A stretch of DNA of 64,000 nucleotides from Hibiscus mutabilis (taxonomy: Eukaryota; Streptophyta; Magnoliopsida; Malvales; Malvaceae), in contig CM033732.1 in NCBI GenBank assembly GCA_019671005.1, positions 13,985,932-14,049,931 on the forward strand, written 5' to 3'. The notes below the pieces were generated by a model. That model worked only from the letters and a program-made list of their open reading frames with translations. It was not told the origin of the DNA and did no database searches. Of this stretch, positions 11,339-22,810 are shown piece by piece; position 1 is the stretch's first letter; each line of letters starts with the position of its first letter. A program made the translations under genes and the position numbers.

Positions 11339-12712
11339 CTACCCTTCGTCTGCCCCAATTATCACATGTACAGTGCCGCTATTACCTTTATTATTCCTCA
11401 TGTTGTTCTGCAATCTTGGTTGTTGAATCTCTCTATTATCTTCGACTTGTCTATAATGGGGAACTAAAAATCTTTCTAATTGACATCTTCTCACTGCGAA
11501 CCCAATCGTATTTCTCAAAATCATACAATCGTCAGTCGAATAACCTTGGGCCTTATGGAACTCGCATCTCCATCCGGAATGCTCCATGTACTCGCTCTGC
11601 TTCATTGGTGGCGGTGGTCTCAAAATCCCAGTGTGCTCAATCTGGTTTAATATTTGCGAGGGTGACTCTGCCAACTCGTGATAAGTTCTTAACGCAGATG
11701 GCCTTTCCTAATTTGATTCTCTCTGTTCGTCATCCTGTGCATATCGCTGTGACAGACCACTATTTTGTGCATACTACGATCCACGTTGTTGCTGCTAGTT
11801 TCCTCTACCAACTTCTTGTTGAAGCCTGCCGCGCCTACGACAACGATCTTTTTGTCTTATGCTTTCATGTTGTGAGTCGTGTGCCATAACCCTTAAATTG
11901 TTCGCCTTCTCGTTTTTAGTGTATGGCTAAACCTTCTCGCATAGCTCCGACAGTGTTGCTGGTGGTTGGTCCAATAAATTGTACTTGAGATGTTGATGCA
12001 AAGTGTCATTGATGAAAGCATAAATAATAAATTCATTGGAAGCCTCATTGGTCTGTATAGTTGCCACATGGAATCTGGATGATGGACATGAGGTATGCCG
12101 ATGATCTTCTTAAAACCATGTTCTCTAAGAAGTGACTCGTGAAGAGGTCAAATAGCTGATCAAAAGTAGAAATTGAGTTCGCCGACAGTTAGAGATACCA
12201 TGCTTGGGCAGAATCCTTTAAAGTCATTGAGAATGCTGGACACTTGACTTAATCGGAAGTGCCAAATAGGTACATATGGTTCAGAAAGTGCGACAAGTGA
12301 TATTAAGGGTCACCTCTCCCGTTGTACATCAATTTTGGGACTTTGAAAGATGCAGACACATGATGCTCCAAAATATTTTTAGATAAATGCTCGTTTCTGT
12401 ACCTTTGGGAATTTCGAGAAAGATTGTCTTGCCGAGAATTTTGGATACTCTGAATTTTTTTTCCAATTGCTCCATTTTCGTCCTTAACGCTTGCTGCTCA
12501 TCTTCTTTCGTGGGGCTATAGTCCATGTCCTTTGACTCTTTATAATCTTCCTCCAACTCCCGAGGTTGTTGAGGTTGTTGCCCCCGGGTTTTCTGTTGAG
12601 GGAAAATCTACTCCTTCGGGCACTCCTCCTGAACCATCTTGCCTCTGCTCTTTCTGGATAATTGCCTAATTAGTCTCTCACTCTTCTCTTTCGCGATCCT
12701 GTACTGCTCAGC
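11339..12712 (-). pseudogene. Gag of Tat element C, C-terminal part
   Basis: The nucleocapsid end is clear: CEFHKAQGYSTDDC (about 11,560-11,600) is the short zinc knuckle of Tat Gags, preceded by GILRPPPPMKQSEYMEHSG. Upstream, about 11,890-12,320 carries broken fragments of the capsid-like region. A charged linker with KEDEQQALRTKMEQLEKKF (about 12,460) reaches the site where the solo LTR interrupts the gene. Gag forms the particle in which reverse transcription occurs. The N-terminal remainder continues at 15,866-16,219, across the 3.1-kb insertion. Confidence 0.7.
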
Positions 12713-12717
12713 CTGGT

Positions 12718-15700
12718 TGTAATACGCCAAAATAGGACCTAAAATTATCTTATATTAATTTATATATGATCCAATTTGATTGAGGTATTTAGGGATTAGA
12801 CAATTAAAAGTGTTAGGACTAAATTTAAATCATAACTAAGTAGAAGGCTTATTTTGAAGGACTCAAAAGAGTCTATGAAAGAACTTGAGGTTTGCATGAA
12901 AATTTTCCTTTAATTGGAGGACCCGTACACTTGTCCGTCTTGGAGCTAGAAAGGTGTAGGGGGAGAGTGACTTGGCAAGGAGGAAAAATTGAAGAAAGAT
13001 GAGCAAAAGCACTCATCACCTTCCTCCCCTCATCCTTCTTCCATAACCGATTAAGTTAGTAGTGAGAGAGAGTTTAGAGAAAGCTTGTTAAGGATTAATT
13101 CACCATATATCTTTGTTTGATTGCTTAAGTCTTGATCGAAATAGCTTTGGAGAAGGTAATTGCTTAGTTCTTTTTTTATGTATTCGAATGGAAACTATAT
13201 ATATGTATACTTGATTGTAAACAATTATGTGACTATGAAAATTGTTAGATTTCTTGAAGTGCTCGAATATATGAGAACTTGAATTGGATCATTGCTTAAT
13301 TAAATTTCAATGAATATGACTGTTTTATAGGATTATGGGCAGTTTTTAACATGTATATATGAGTGTATATGAATTCGGGTTGTTTTGATAAATGTAAGAA
13401 CTTAACTGGATTGATTGGTTTGTATATTAGTGTATATGAGTAAATTGGGATTGTTTTGATAAATAAGAGAATGTGGGACTGATTTGTTATAAATATATAT
13501 ATTATTGGACTGTTTTTACAAAAATGGTGGACTGTGTTGCATAATTAGGGACTGTTATGTATGTTCAAATGTGAAGTGAATTGTTTTGATGTATATCTAG
13601 GTGTAAGTACATGCCGAAGTGATTTGAATGTATATAGATACATTAGGGATTGACTTTGTTGCATATGCATATGTATATATATATATATATATATGAATTG
13701 GGCACTTTGGTTGAATACATAAGTGTGCAAATGTGATTCAGTGGTTGAACATATAAATGGTTGATAAACCAAGTTCTAATATATGAATGTATGTCTTGCT
13801 ATAACTAGACCCTGAAGAATGTGAAGGTGGAAAGGAAAAAGTAGATCAACTAGGAGATAAGCAAAAAGGGATCATTATACGGGAGCAAAACTAGCTCGGA
13901 ACGAATTGTGGGTGTAGTTTAAAGTCTCGGGGTAGGCTAGCAACCTTCCCGAGCATTTCTTGTTAGTTTTAGATACATTGGTTTATCATGGAATACATTA
14001 CGTTTAAGCAAGCTTGGAAAGGAGGTAAGTTACTATATGTTATGTTTGAAGACGTGTAACTCATGTTCATGATAATCTTTATGTGAACTAGTTAAAATGC
14101 TTACAATGTGAACTAGATATGATACATGTTGATGGAAACCCTTGCTATGATACTATTCGAATATCAGTAATGAATTAATATAAAATTCACATGTGGTGAA
14201 TACATGCTTAATATGAAAAGGGTAATAAGATTGTTGATATGATATCTTAATAAGGAACTATGCTCACTTTGTTCTTAATAAGATATGAATTATGTGAAAG
14301 CCTTGGTTTTGAGTCAGTCTTAGGTATAGTTGGCATGCCATAGAGTCCATAGAGCTCTTGTTTGGGGTGGACTACGGTCCTAGACTATGGTCCTTATTTG
14401 GTGACAGTATGAGGGAAGTATTGTTGTCACTTGGCGACAGTAGGAGGGATTGGCCAGTACTACGAGTACCATTTTTATTATTAGCAATAGTTGGTTGGGG
14501 ATTTGTGTACCTAGGCTGAAGCTTGATTCTCAAGGCTATGCTAATAAGAAATCATAAAATCTATAAATAAATCAAGGAATTATTGAATTAACTTGCATAA
14601 CAAGTAAAATATATATTCTTGGTTATAAATCATATTTCGAGGAATTAAAAAGCTTATAGTTGAATACGGTTTCAATGGAGTGTGTGATATACCCTTGTTT
14701 AGGATTTGTTGATAAACATGCTTAATCGTAATCGATTGATTAGAATACCTGGATAACTATGCCTAATTGTAGTTGCTTGCTTTGAATGCTTGCTTATTAT
14801 TACTTGCCTTCATGTTTAAGATATTGTTATATTTGAACAATGAAATGAATGAAAGGAAAGTTTGATTGATTATTGTTACGTTATGCTTCTTTAAACTACC
14901 TCACTAAGTGAAAACTTATGTAGTCCCTTCATTGTATTCCACGGTAAGGCTTGGATCACAAGATAGCTTGGGAGCTTGGCTAGATCACAAGTACTCCAAT
15001 GTATGCTTTGTAAACCTTTTTCTTAAGACTCTTAGATGGGTGGCAGCATGTTTTGTAACGCATATAGATGCTTATAGGTTCTTTTTGGTATGTAAATATT
15101 TGTGAGCATCATGCTATCTTGAAAATGGTTGTAAATGGTCTCTATAAGTATTTGATAATAAGTAGTTAATGCTTGGTTTGTATGGTTGATTGATATGTAT
15201 GAAGATATGCAAAGGAAGTATGCTTGGGATAGCTAGTTATTCGAATGAAGTCTTGCACATGATTGATTAATTGTTTGAATTGAGATGGTTTCTTGTATGA
15301 TCAAGTTTGTAGATATTGTATCAAATTTAAGTGGGTGAAATTCTAAATAGAATACTAGGGAAATGTTCTTGTGAAATGCTCATTTGTCACATAAGAGAAT
15401 GAGGTGTAATATTCTCTATGATACAATATGTTAGTGAGTCTATTAAATAGCATAATATATGTTGAAGGTCTAATAAGTTGATTAAGGATTAGTTTTAAAT
15501 TTTAAATTCATACGAATGTTGTGGATTGATCCTTTAAATGATGTATTGAATATGTGTTGCTATTTAGCATGAGTATTATAAGTTGTTAGAAATTGCTGGC
15601 ATCTAGTGTTATCTATGTATTTTAATGAAATAGTTTTTATAATGGTATGACATAACATGTTAATTTAGTTGTTTGGGAGACAAGGATAGAACATAGTTTT

Positions 15701-15860
15701 ATGAATAAATCAGATCTTGATATTACATTCTTTCGTGCATATCTTTGTTCTTTATTGATTGATGAGATGATCTTCCTTTATTGTTTTACTTCAAAGTCCT
15801 TGTTTGTTAGTGATGCTTCTTAATTCGGTATATTAACTATACCGGTTAAGGGTTGTTTCA
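12718..15860 (+). mobile_element. Solo LTR (3.1 kb) inserted in gag of element C
   Basis: It begins TGTAATACGCC, ends TTGTTTCA, and is flanked by the perfect 5-bp duplication ctggt (12,713-12,717 and 15,861-15,865). There is no coding sequence, primer site or internal domain, so it is a solo LTR left by LTR-LTR recombination or an element too small to encode anything. An AT microsatellite lies at 13,672-13,694. The length and start sequence would suit a Tekay/Del chromovirus LTR. Orientation is inferred from the TGTAA start and is uncertain. Confidence 0.7.
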
Positions 15861-15865
15861 CTGGT

Positions 15866-16219
15866 CCTACATGAGCTTTTGTTATTGCTCAAACTGTTAC
15901 TTTGATAGTAACAAAGACTCTTCCATATTCTTTATCATTTCTTGCATTTCTAGAAACTGTTGACTGTTGCCCTTTGACGGTGATGCCCTTCTTGTCTGTT
16001 GTGCACCTTGTCCTACTATAAACCACGGGACGGGGGGCTGGTCCCAAAATTGCTGTTGAAAGCTCTGCTAGAACTGATGTAATTACTGTATAGCCAGTGT
16101 CGCTGGACAATCTATCAAATTATCGTCCCTTACCACCCCTTCACTTAGGTAGTCGTCAGCTCCATCTCTGCCCATCTCGCTGAGGCCCACCGAAAAGTCT
16201 GGAGGTCATGTACTCATCC
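15866..16219 (-). pseudogene. Gag of Tat element C, N-terminal part
   Basis: This is the segment between the primer-site region and the solo LTR. A minus frame of 73 codons (15,889-16,110) starts MSSDTGYTVITSVLAELSTA and is Gln/Arg-rich, but a TGA-type break separates it from the leader frame. No domain is recognisable, since Gag N-termini evolve quickly. The assignment rests on position: directly after the primer site, and joined to the downstream gag by the ctggt target duplication. Confidence 0.5.
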
Positions 16220-16220
16220 A

Positions 16221-16235
16221 CGCTCACTGCACCAA
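16221..16235 (-). other. Candidate primer-binding site of element C
   Basis: Minus strand TTGGTGCAGTGAGCG follows the LTR end (CAGTTAACA) after one base. Position and the TGG start fit a primer site complementary to a tRNA CCA end. I cannot match it to a specific tRNA from memory. Confidence 0.45.
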
Positions 16236-16236
16236 T

Positions 16237-16364
16237 TGTTAACTGTTAAAGTGAACAATTGCTGGAAACGGCCATCCGATGATGATTTTGGTGACTGTTC
16301 TTGGTTTGAGGTCGGGTTCGGTGTCTGTGTTGTGTGTGGAGTCTCTCCAAGTGTGGAATATCCA
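16237..16364 (-). repeat. 5' LTR of element C, 3' part
   Basis: This is the LTR end bordering the primer site; on the plus strand it starts TGTTAACTG. It is cut by Athila element B at 16,364/16,365. The other part is 38,040-38,334. Together they give an LTR of roughly 420 bp. Confidence 0.65.
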
Positions 16365-17838
16365 TGTTGTGCGTAATAAGTGCTCTGCAATTGTGCAAGT
16401 GTACACGTCGCAAGTTATAGTATAAAAGATATCGTCTCCACAGGGATTGGTGCCACTTAAATAATCTAATCTCTTGCACTGTGAAAAGTAAAAATACAAG
16501 TAGGTGATTGTATGAGTTTTAACTAACAATTAAACTTGAAAGCAATAAAGTAAAAGAAGTTGTAATCAAATGAGAGAGAATAGCCCAGGTTATCGTGTTG
16601 AGGTGTGATAGCCGATTGGATCGTCTTGGTAAAAGAGTGCAAGGGCAACTCAGTTGTCGTGGCAACTTACGCAGCGGGGTTGCCTTGGCAACTAATCGAC
16701 GGTTGCCTGGGTGACTAGCTGGGCAACTACTTGGGCAGCTGGGCAGCAACTTCAAGGTTCGTCGGAGCATTCTTCAATGGTTTCTTCTTATCCCTGTCAA
16801 AACTCTAGCTATTTGTGCATGCCTTGATAATACATCCATGCGTGAATCAAGGGTGAACAACAACCAATCTTGCGCTCCTCTTAGCCGTTGAAATCATTAA
16901 CTTATTCCTAAGCTGGATTAATCTTCACCATCAATAGATTGAACAAAGACCATACTCATTCGTTTCTTGAATCTAAATCTCCCAATATTAGATAAATAGA
17001 TAAAGTTACGAGATCTTCTCCCAATTCACTCGCAAACAAGAATAAAAACCAAGAATGAGCAAACCTTGAATTGAAAGTTCAAACTCTTATTACCTAAACA
17101 AAATCCAATTGTTTCTCACAACCACAAACACAATAACCTTAGCCAAATAGATTTAGTTCATGGCTAGGTTCCAAAGAAGCACAAGATAAAGAATTCCTAG
17201 CATAAACCTAATTGAACAAGAAAGAAAAAGATGAAGAATGGTTGAAGCCTTGTCGAAATATCTCCAAAGCTTTTGTCAAAATCTCCCTTGATCTCTTTGT
17301 CAAAATTTCTCTCCTCCCCTCCCTCTGGAGTTGACGGCTTGGTCCTCAATTTATAGGGCTAGGTCAAAATCTTTTTTTGAGGAGGAAGTTAAGTTGGAAT
17401 TAAATATCTTTAAAGAATATAATTCTTTATTATATTTAAATTCCTTCTAGAACTTATCCTATCTTCTTGGGATTTACTCATTTGGGATTTAACTTTGCCC
17501 CACGTCATCTTGGGCTTATCTAGTCATCAATTTCGACTACCATAGCATCGTATCCCTTATCAAAAATTACCCTGGCAACTACCTTGGCATCTCCTTCATA
17601 CATTGCCCTGGCAACTGGTTCCAGCCTTGTTTTGGCAAGTGATTCTGCACACACACACAAAACACGCCAAAGCAATATCTTTTTCCACAAAATTAAGCAA
17701 AATATGAAATCAAGCTTGTCCACCAAGGAAATAATGCAAACATGTATGAATGGCTAATAATGCAACTAATATGAGCCTAAGTCTAGCAATAATATGAATA
17801 AAAAGGTTAATAAAAATAGTACTTTTGAACACTTAACA
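16365..17838 (-). repeat. 3' LTR of element B (1,474 bp)
   Basis: Termini on the plus strand are TGTTGTGCG and CACTTAACA. A minus-strand TATA-like CTATAAATTG lies near 17,347-17,357. A cluster of short dyads of the type GTTGCC-nn-GGCAAC occupies 16,640-16,760, with more near 17,570-17,640. It matches the LTR at 36,554-38,039. Confidence 0.9.
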
Positions 17839-18572
17839 CACCCCCAAACTCGAACTATTGCTTGTCCTCAAGCAATGCAAACTAATAATTACCCGCCAAG
17901 ACTTAAATTTTCACAAACTTAGCTTTGAACTCGATTTCAATTCTCAAAACCGGGGCACAAAGTATGATTGGCTTTTCATTTTTCGAAAAACTTAAGAGTT
18001 ACTCAGAATCAAACTATAATGCTTGTGAGTGTGTGTGCAAGTTGATTTTTCAGATTCTATGCAAACAAGAGGTTTCGAATTACTTCATTGGGTTCTTTTA
18101 ATATGTTTTAACTAGAGCCGATTTCGGGCACCTCTAGCAATCGATTTTTAGCACATACTAGAGCCAATTTCGGGCACCTCTAGCATTCATCCAATTTTTA
18201 TTCTAATCCCCCAATTTTTTAACTATCAACCTAAGTTCGCTAGAATTCCGTAAATCAATCAAGCCACACCGTGTTTCATCAAGTTTAGCATTATAGTACG
18301 ATTCTAAGTGTTTCCATGTTTATCCTAGGATAAAAAGTTCAATCAATTAAGTACATTGGCAAAGTCATCATCGGATATTCATCAAATCTAGGCAATTCTT
18401 GTTCCAACTAAAGGCATGGCAAACAATTTATGTATCCTAAATGCAATACTTAGATGAATGCAACTAAACATGGTAACTAACTAATAACAATCCCCCCAAC
18501 TCGAGTGAGGAATTGTCCTCAATGCATGCAACAAAGAAAAATAAAGAAAAGTAAAATGCAAACGAGGACTTA
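17839..18572 (-). other. 3' untranslated region and polypurine tract of element B
   Basis: Non-coding. Minus strand GAGTTTGGGGGTG directly precedes the LTR and is the polypurine tract. A second G-rich copy (GAGTTGGGGGGATTG) lies near 18,487-18,503, just after the env-like ORF stop. Between them an imperfect block with core 'ctagagcc-gatttcgggcacctctag' recurs near 18,113-18,184. Confidence 0.6.
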
Positions 18573-19996
18573 CTATGAGAGTTCATCGTCGTAGATGATT
18601 AGTTTTCTTTTGGTCGGTGTCTTGATTCTTTTGCTTGAACGTGGTGGTTGCTTCATTGTTGCTGATGGTGGAATCGATCCTCGTACGGGGTTTTCCTCAT
18701 CATCTTCTTCATCAATGCCATTGGCTTTTCGCTTGGGCTTGGAGGATTCGATTGGTGCGGTCTTTGTTGGTGCAATGGAGGACTCGTCCAAATCTGAAAA
18801 ATCAGACAATGATTCAGTACGAGTTGATTCGGGCATAGGTGCTTTACCTTTGGCTTTTGCAGTGGTTGCCGGAGCATCTTTATCTTTGGTTGCCCCGACA
18901 TTTTCAGTGTTAGTTGTCATGGCAACTGCTTGAGCAGGCGCGGTGTAGGTTGTCGTGGCATCATCTGTTGCGGTTGTCGTGGCAACTGCTTCATTGGTTG
19001 TCGTGGAAGGATTCCGGCAGGAAAGATTGGGAACGGCACGCGGCTGTCCGGGTACTTTTCTAGGATGACTTGGGTGATGGCATTGTTTTGATCCTTCATG
19101 TACCCATAAATATTAGTTGCCAGTCTTCAATTTGCCTAAGGCAGTTCACCAATGGTTGTAAGGGTGCTTCAAGTTGTCCTAAGGTTGTTGGTTGCGTTTC
19201 CCGGGCATCAGTTGCTTGGGCATTAGGGGTTGCCAAGGCGGCAGGAGTTGCCGCGGAAATTGAAGGCGTTAGGGATTTTACCGGTGCCTCTCCCATTAGC
19301 TTTCAGATTTGTGCTCGATTCCAACCGAACTTTGGTATGGCCTTTTCATCAGTGGACTCACTTGGGACATGCATCTCTTTGCAAAGATTGGAAATTAAGC
19401 ACGGGAAGAAAAGAGAACCCTTGTCTTTTGTGCTACATACAAAAATCTCATCACAAATAATTTTTCCAATGTTAATGTTGCGATTATGCAAGATAAAATG
19501 TATAAGCAAAAGACGAGGTGTATCAATGGTGGTATTGTGTTTTGTGGGCATTAAAGAAGTTTTAACAAACTTATTCCATAATTTTGCCTCAGGTTTAAGC
19601 CGAAGGTGATTTACCATGCCCTTGTATTTACCGTCATTCCATCGAGTTCCCGGTAGAGTGAAATCTCTTACCTTCTCGAGTTGCTTGGGCGTGAGTTGAT
19701 GAACAAAGGCTTGATGCTCATCCTTCTCAATGTAGAGCCCGTAAAAGGTGTTTATGTTTTCGGGGCTTATGAGTATAGCCTTGTCACGAACAAAAACATA
19801 AGTATTATCCGGGTTAGGGAGTGAGCATAGAATTCTCTTACCCATGAGATGTTACCCGGTTCTAATTGATGGCAAAAGATTTGCCACTTTTGATGTGCAA
19901 TCTCGAAGATGAATGGTTCAAGGCCGAAATCTTGATGAGAGTTGGAGTATTCGAAGCCTTGTTCTTCGCAAATCTTCTGGCTTTCAAACTTAGAGT
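18573..19996 (-). pseudogene. Env-like (third) ORF of element B, C-terminal part
   Basis: Athila elements carry an extra ORF after pol, sometimes called env-like; its role in plants is not known. Readable blocks (minus) are a segment at about 19,850-19,990 with EPFIFEIAHQKWQIFCHQLE, the main block at 19,303-19,845 with NTYVFVRDKAILISPENINT and GIIFP-like residues, a Pro-Arg-Gln repeat zone (18,925-19,270), and a basic C-terminus ending KRKLIIYDDELS at 18,573. The main block resembles the plant-transposon domain commonly annotated in this position. A frameshift lies near 19,810-19,840. The ORF was cut by element A; its start is at 30,079 on the far side. No membrane segment is obvious. Confidence 0.65.
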
Positions 19997-20001
19997 GACA
20001 T

Positions 20002-21521
20002 TGTTGCGCGTAATAAGTGCTACGCAAATGTGCAAGTATACACGTCGCAAGTTATAGTATAAAAGATATCGTCTCCACAGGGATTGGTGCCACTTCAAGA
20101 ATCTAGTCTCTTGCACTGTAAAAAGTAAAAACACAAGTGAAGGATTATCGAAGTTTTAACTAATAACTAATCTAGAAAGCAATTAAGTAAAAGAAAAGAT
20201 GAATTCAATTGAGAGAGATAGGCTAGGTTATCGTGAGTTGAGGTGTGATAGCCGATTGGATTGTCTTGGTAAAAGAGTGCACGGGCAACTCAGTTGCCGT
20301 GGCGACTTGCACAACGGGGTTGCCTTGGCAACTAATTGATGGTTGCTTGGGCGACTAGTTGGGCAACTACTCGGGCGACTGGGCAGCAACTTCAAGGTTC
20401 GGCGGAGCGTTCTTCAATGGTTTCTTCTTATCCCTAAGTCGAAACTCTAGCTACTTGTGCATGCCTTGATAATACATCCCTGCGTGAATCAAGGGTGAAC
20501 AACAACCAATCTTGCGCTCCTCTTAGCCGTTGAAATCCTTAACTTATTCCTAAGCCGGATTAATCTTCACCATCATTGGATTGCATAAAGATCATATTCA
20601 TTCGTTTCTTGAATCTAACTCTCCCGATATTAGATAAATGGATGAAATCACGAGATCCTCTCCCAATTCACTCATAAGCAATAATAGGAACCAAGAATGA
20701 ATAAACCTTGAAATAGAAAAGTGCAAACTCTTATTACCTAAACAAAAACCAATAGTTTCTCACAACCACAAAACACAATAACCATAGCCAGTAAATTTAG
20801 TTCATGGCTAGGTTCCAAAGAAACACAAGATAATTAATCCCTAGCATGAACCCAATCGAACAAAGATGAAGGAAGAGGCTTGTCGAAATCCTCCTTGCCC
20901 TTGATGCTTGTCGAAAATTCTCTCCTCTTGCCCTACTTGGACTTGCCAAATTTCCCTCTTGCTCTCTCTATTCATCTTGTCGAAATCTCCTTGGTATTTA
21001 TAGGGCTAGGCCAAAGTCCTTCTTTGAGGAGGAGTTTGAGTTGGGATTAAATTATCTTTAAAGAATATAATTCTTTATTATAATTTTATTCCTATTAGAA
21101 CTTCTCCTATCCTCTTGGAATTTAATTCTTCTTTAATCTCTGCATGGCAATCAAATTCCTTTGGGCTTGGGCCTTGCTCCATGTTATCTTGGGCTTGTAA
21201 AGTCATGAATTTCGACATCCATATTGCTTTTGGTCTTTGTCGACAAATGCCATGGCAACTAGCTCGGCGTCTCCTTCATGCACCGCGCCTACGCAACTAG
21301 CTCGGCATTGCTTTGGCAAGTGATCCTGCACATACACACACAAAAACACACCAAAGCAGCATCTATTTCCACAAAATCACCAAGTTATGTAATCAAGTTC
21401 AACGTTTGAAGGAAACATGGATTAATGCATGAATGACTAACTATGCAACTAATATGAGCCTAAGTCTACACAAAAATATGAGTAAAAAGGTAAGAAAAAT
21501 AGTACTTTTGAACACTTATCA
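20002..21521 (-). repeat. 3' LTR of element A (1,520 bp)
   Basis: Starts TGTTGCGCGTAATAAG and ends CACTTATCA on the plus strand. A minus-strand TATA box (TATAAATA) lies at 20,995-21,002. It differs from its partner LTR mostly by short indels and two scrambled patches (near 21,281-21,296 and 21,470-21,480). Confidence 0.93.
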
Positions 21522-22810
21522 CACCCCCAAACTCGAACTATTGCTTGTCCTCAAGCAATGCAAACTCATAATTACACCGCCAAGACTTCAAATTTCCACA
21601 AACTTAGCTTTGAACTTGATTTCAATTCTCTGAACCGGGGCACAAAGTATGATTGGCTTTTTATTTTTCAGAAAACGAGGAATTACTCGGAATCAAACTA
21701 TAATGCTTGTGAGTGTGTGCGGAGTTGTGTGCAAGTTGATTTTTCGGATTCTATGCAAACAATAGGTTTTCAAATTACTTGATGGGTTCTTTTTAACATG
21801 TTTTAACTAGAGCCAATTTGGGCACCTCTAGTGTTTTATTTTTAGTTTTCTTAAGTTAATTTAATCGACTAGAGCCGGTTTGGGCACCTCTAGTTAACCG
21901 AAAAATTTTAACGCCTCCTAGAGCCGTTTTGCACCTCTAGTGATCAATTTTTAGCACATGCTAGAGCCAATTTCGGGCACCTCTAGCATTCATCCAATTT
22001 TTATTCTAATCCCCAATTAGTTAATTATCAACCTAAGTTTACTAGAACTCCTTAAATCAATCAAACCACAACAATGTTTCATCAAATTTAGCATCATAGT
22101 AAAATTCTAAGTTTTTCATGGTTATCCTAGAATAAAAATTCTATCAATTAAGTGCATTGGTAAAGTCATCATTGAATATTCATCAAATCTAAGCAATTCT
22201 TGTTCCAATTAAAGGCATGGCAAGCAATTTATGTATCCTAAATGTAATGCTTAAGATTAATGTAACTAAACATGGTAATTACTAATAACAATCCCCCAAA
22301 CTCGAGTGAGGCATTGTCCTCAATGCATGCATAAAAATAACGAAAATAAAAATAAAATGCATACGAGGACTTACTTGAGAGTTCGTCATCGTAGATGATT
22401 AGTTTCCTTCTAGTTGGCGTCTTGATTTTCTTGCTTGAATGCAATGGTTGTTTTCTTGTTGCCGGGATGTCTTGACTTTGGTTGCCGTGGCATCTTCGTG
22501 GTTGGTTGCCGTGGCATCAGCTTGTGCATGAAGTAAGTTGTCGCGGCATCTTCTTCATTGGTTGCCGGGCAATGATCTTGGCATAAATTTCCTTAGCATA
22601 GTAGTTGTGAGTCTTGTTGTGAAAAAGAAAATAAAGAAAACCTGAAAACTAAAGATAATGAAGAAAAAATAAAATATCTCCTAAAATTAAAAATAAAAAT
22701 AAAAAGAAAAAGAAAAAGAAATCTCGAGAGGAGAGCATGCTCATGCATCTCCTAAGTTGACCACTTCCTTGTTACGTTCCACATGGGCACCATTGTAGTG
22801 CTTCAATCTT
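21522..22810 (-). other. 3' region of element A with env-like ORF remnant
   Basis: The polypurine tract (minus GAGTTTGGGGGTG) abuts the LTR. A second copy, GAGTTTGGGGGATTG, lies near 22,290-22,305. Between them the block with 'ctagagcc...cacctctag' occurs about four times (21,807-21,990). At about 22,375-22,445 the minus strand encodes the same basic tail as the env-like ORF of B (KIKTPTRRKLIIYDDELS). Only a short Pro-Arg-Gln-type stretch precedes it (22,450-22,600), so the ORF body is missing. 22,620-22,735 is A-rich filler. Confidence 0.65.

Noticed and set aside
18595..18933. Plus-strand frame of 112 codons
   Set aside because: It is the complement of the env-like ORF tail, which has family-matching sequence on the minus strand.
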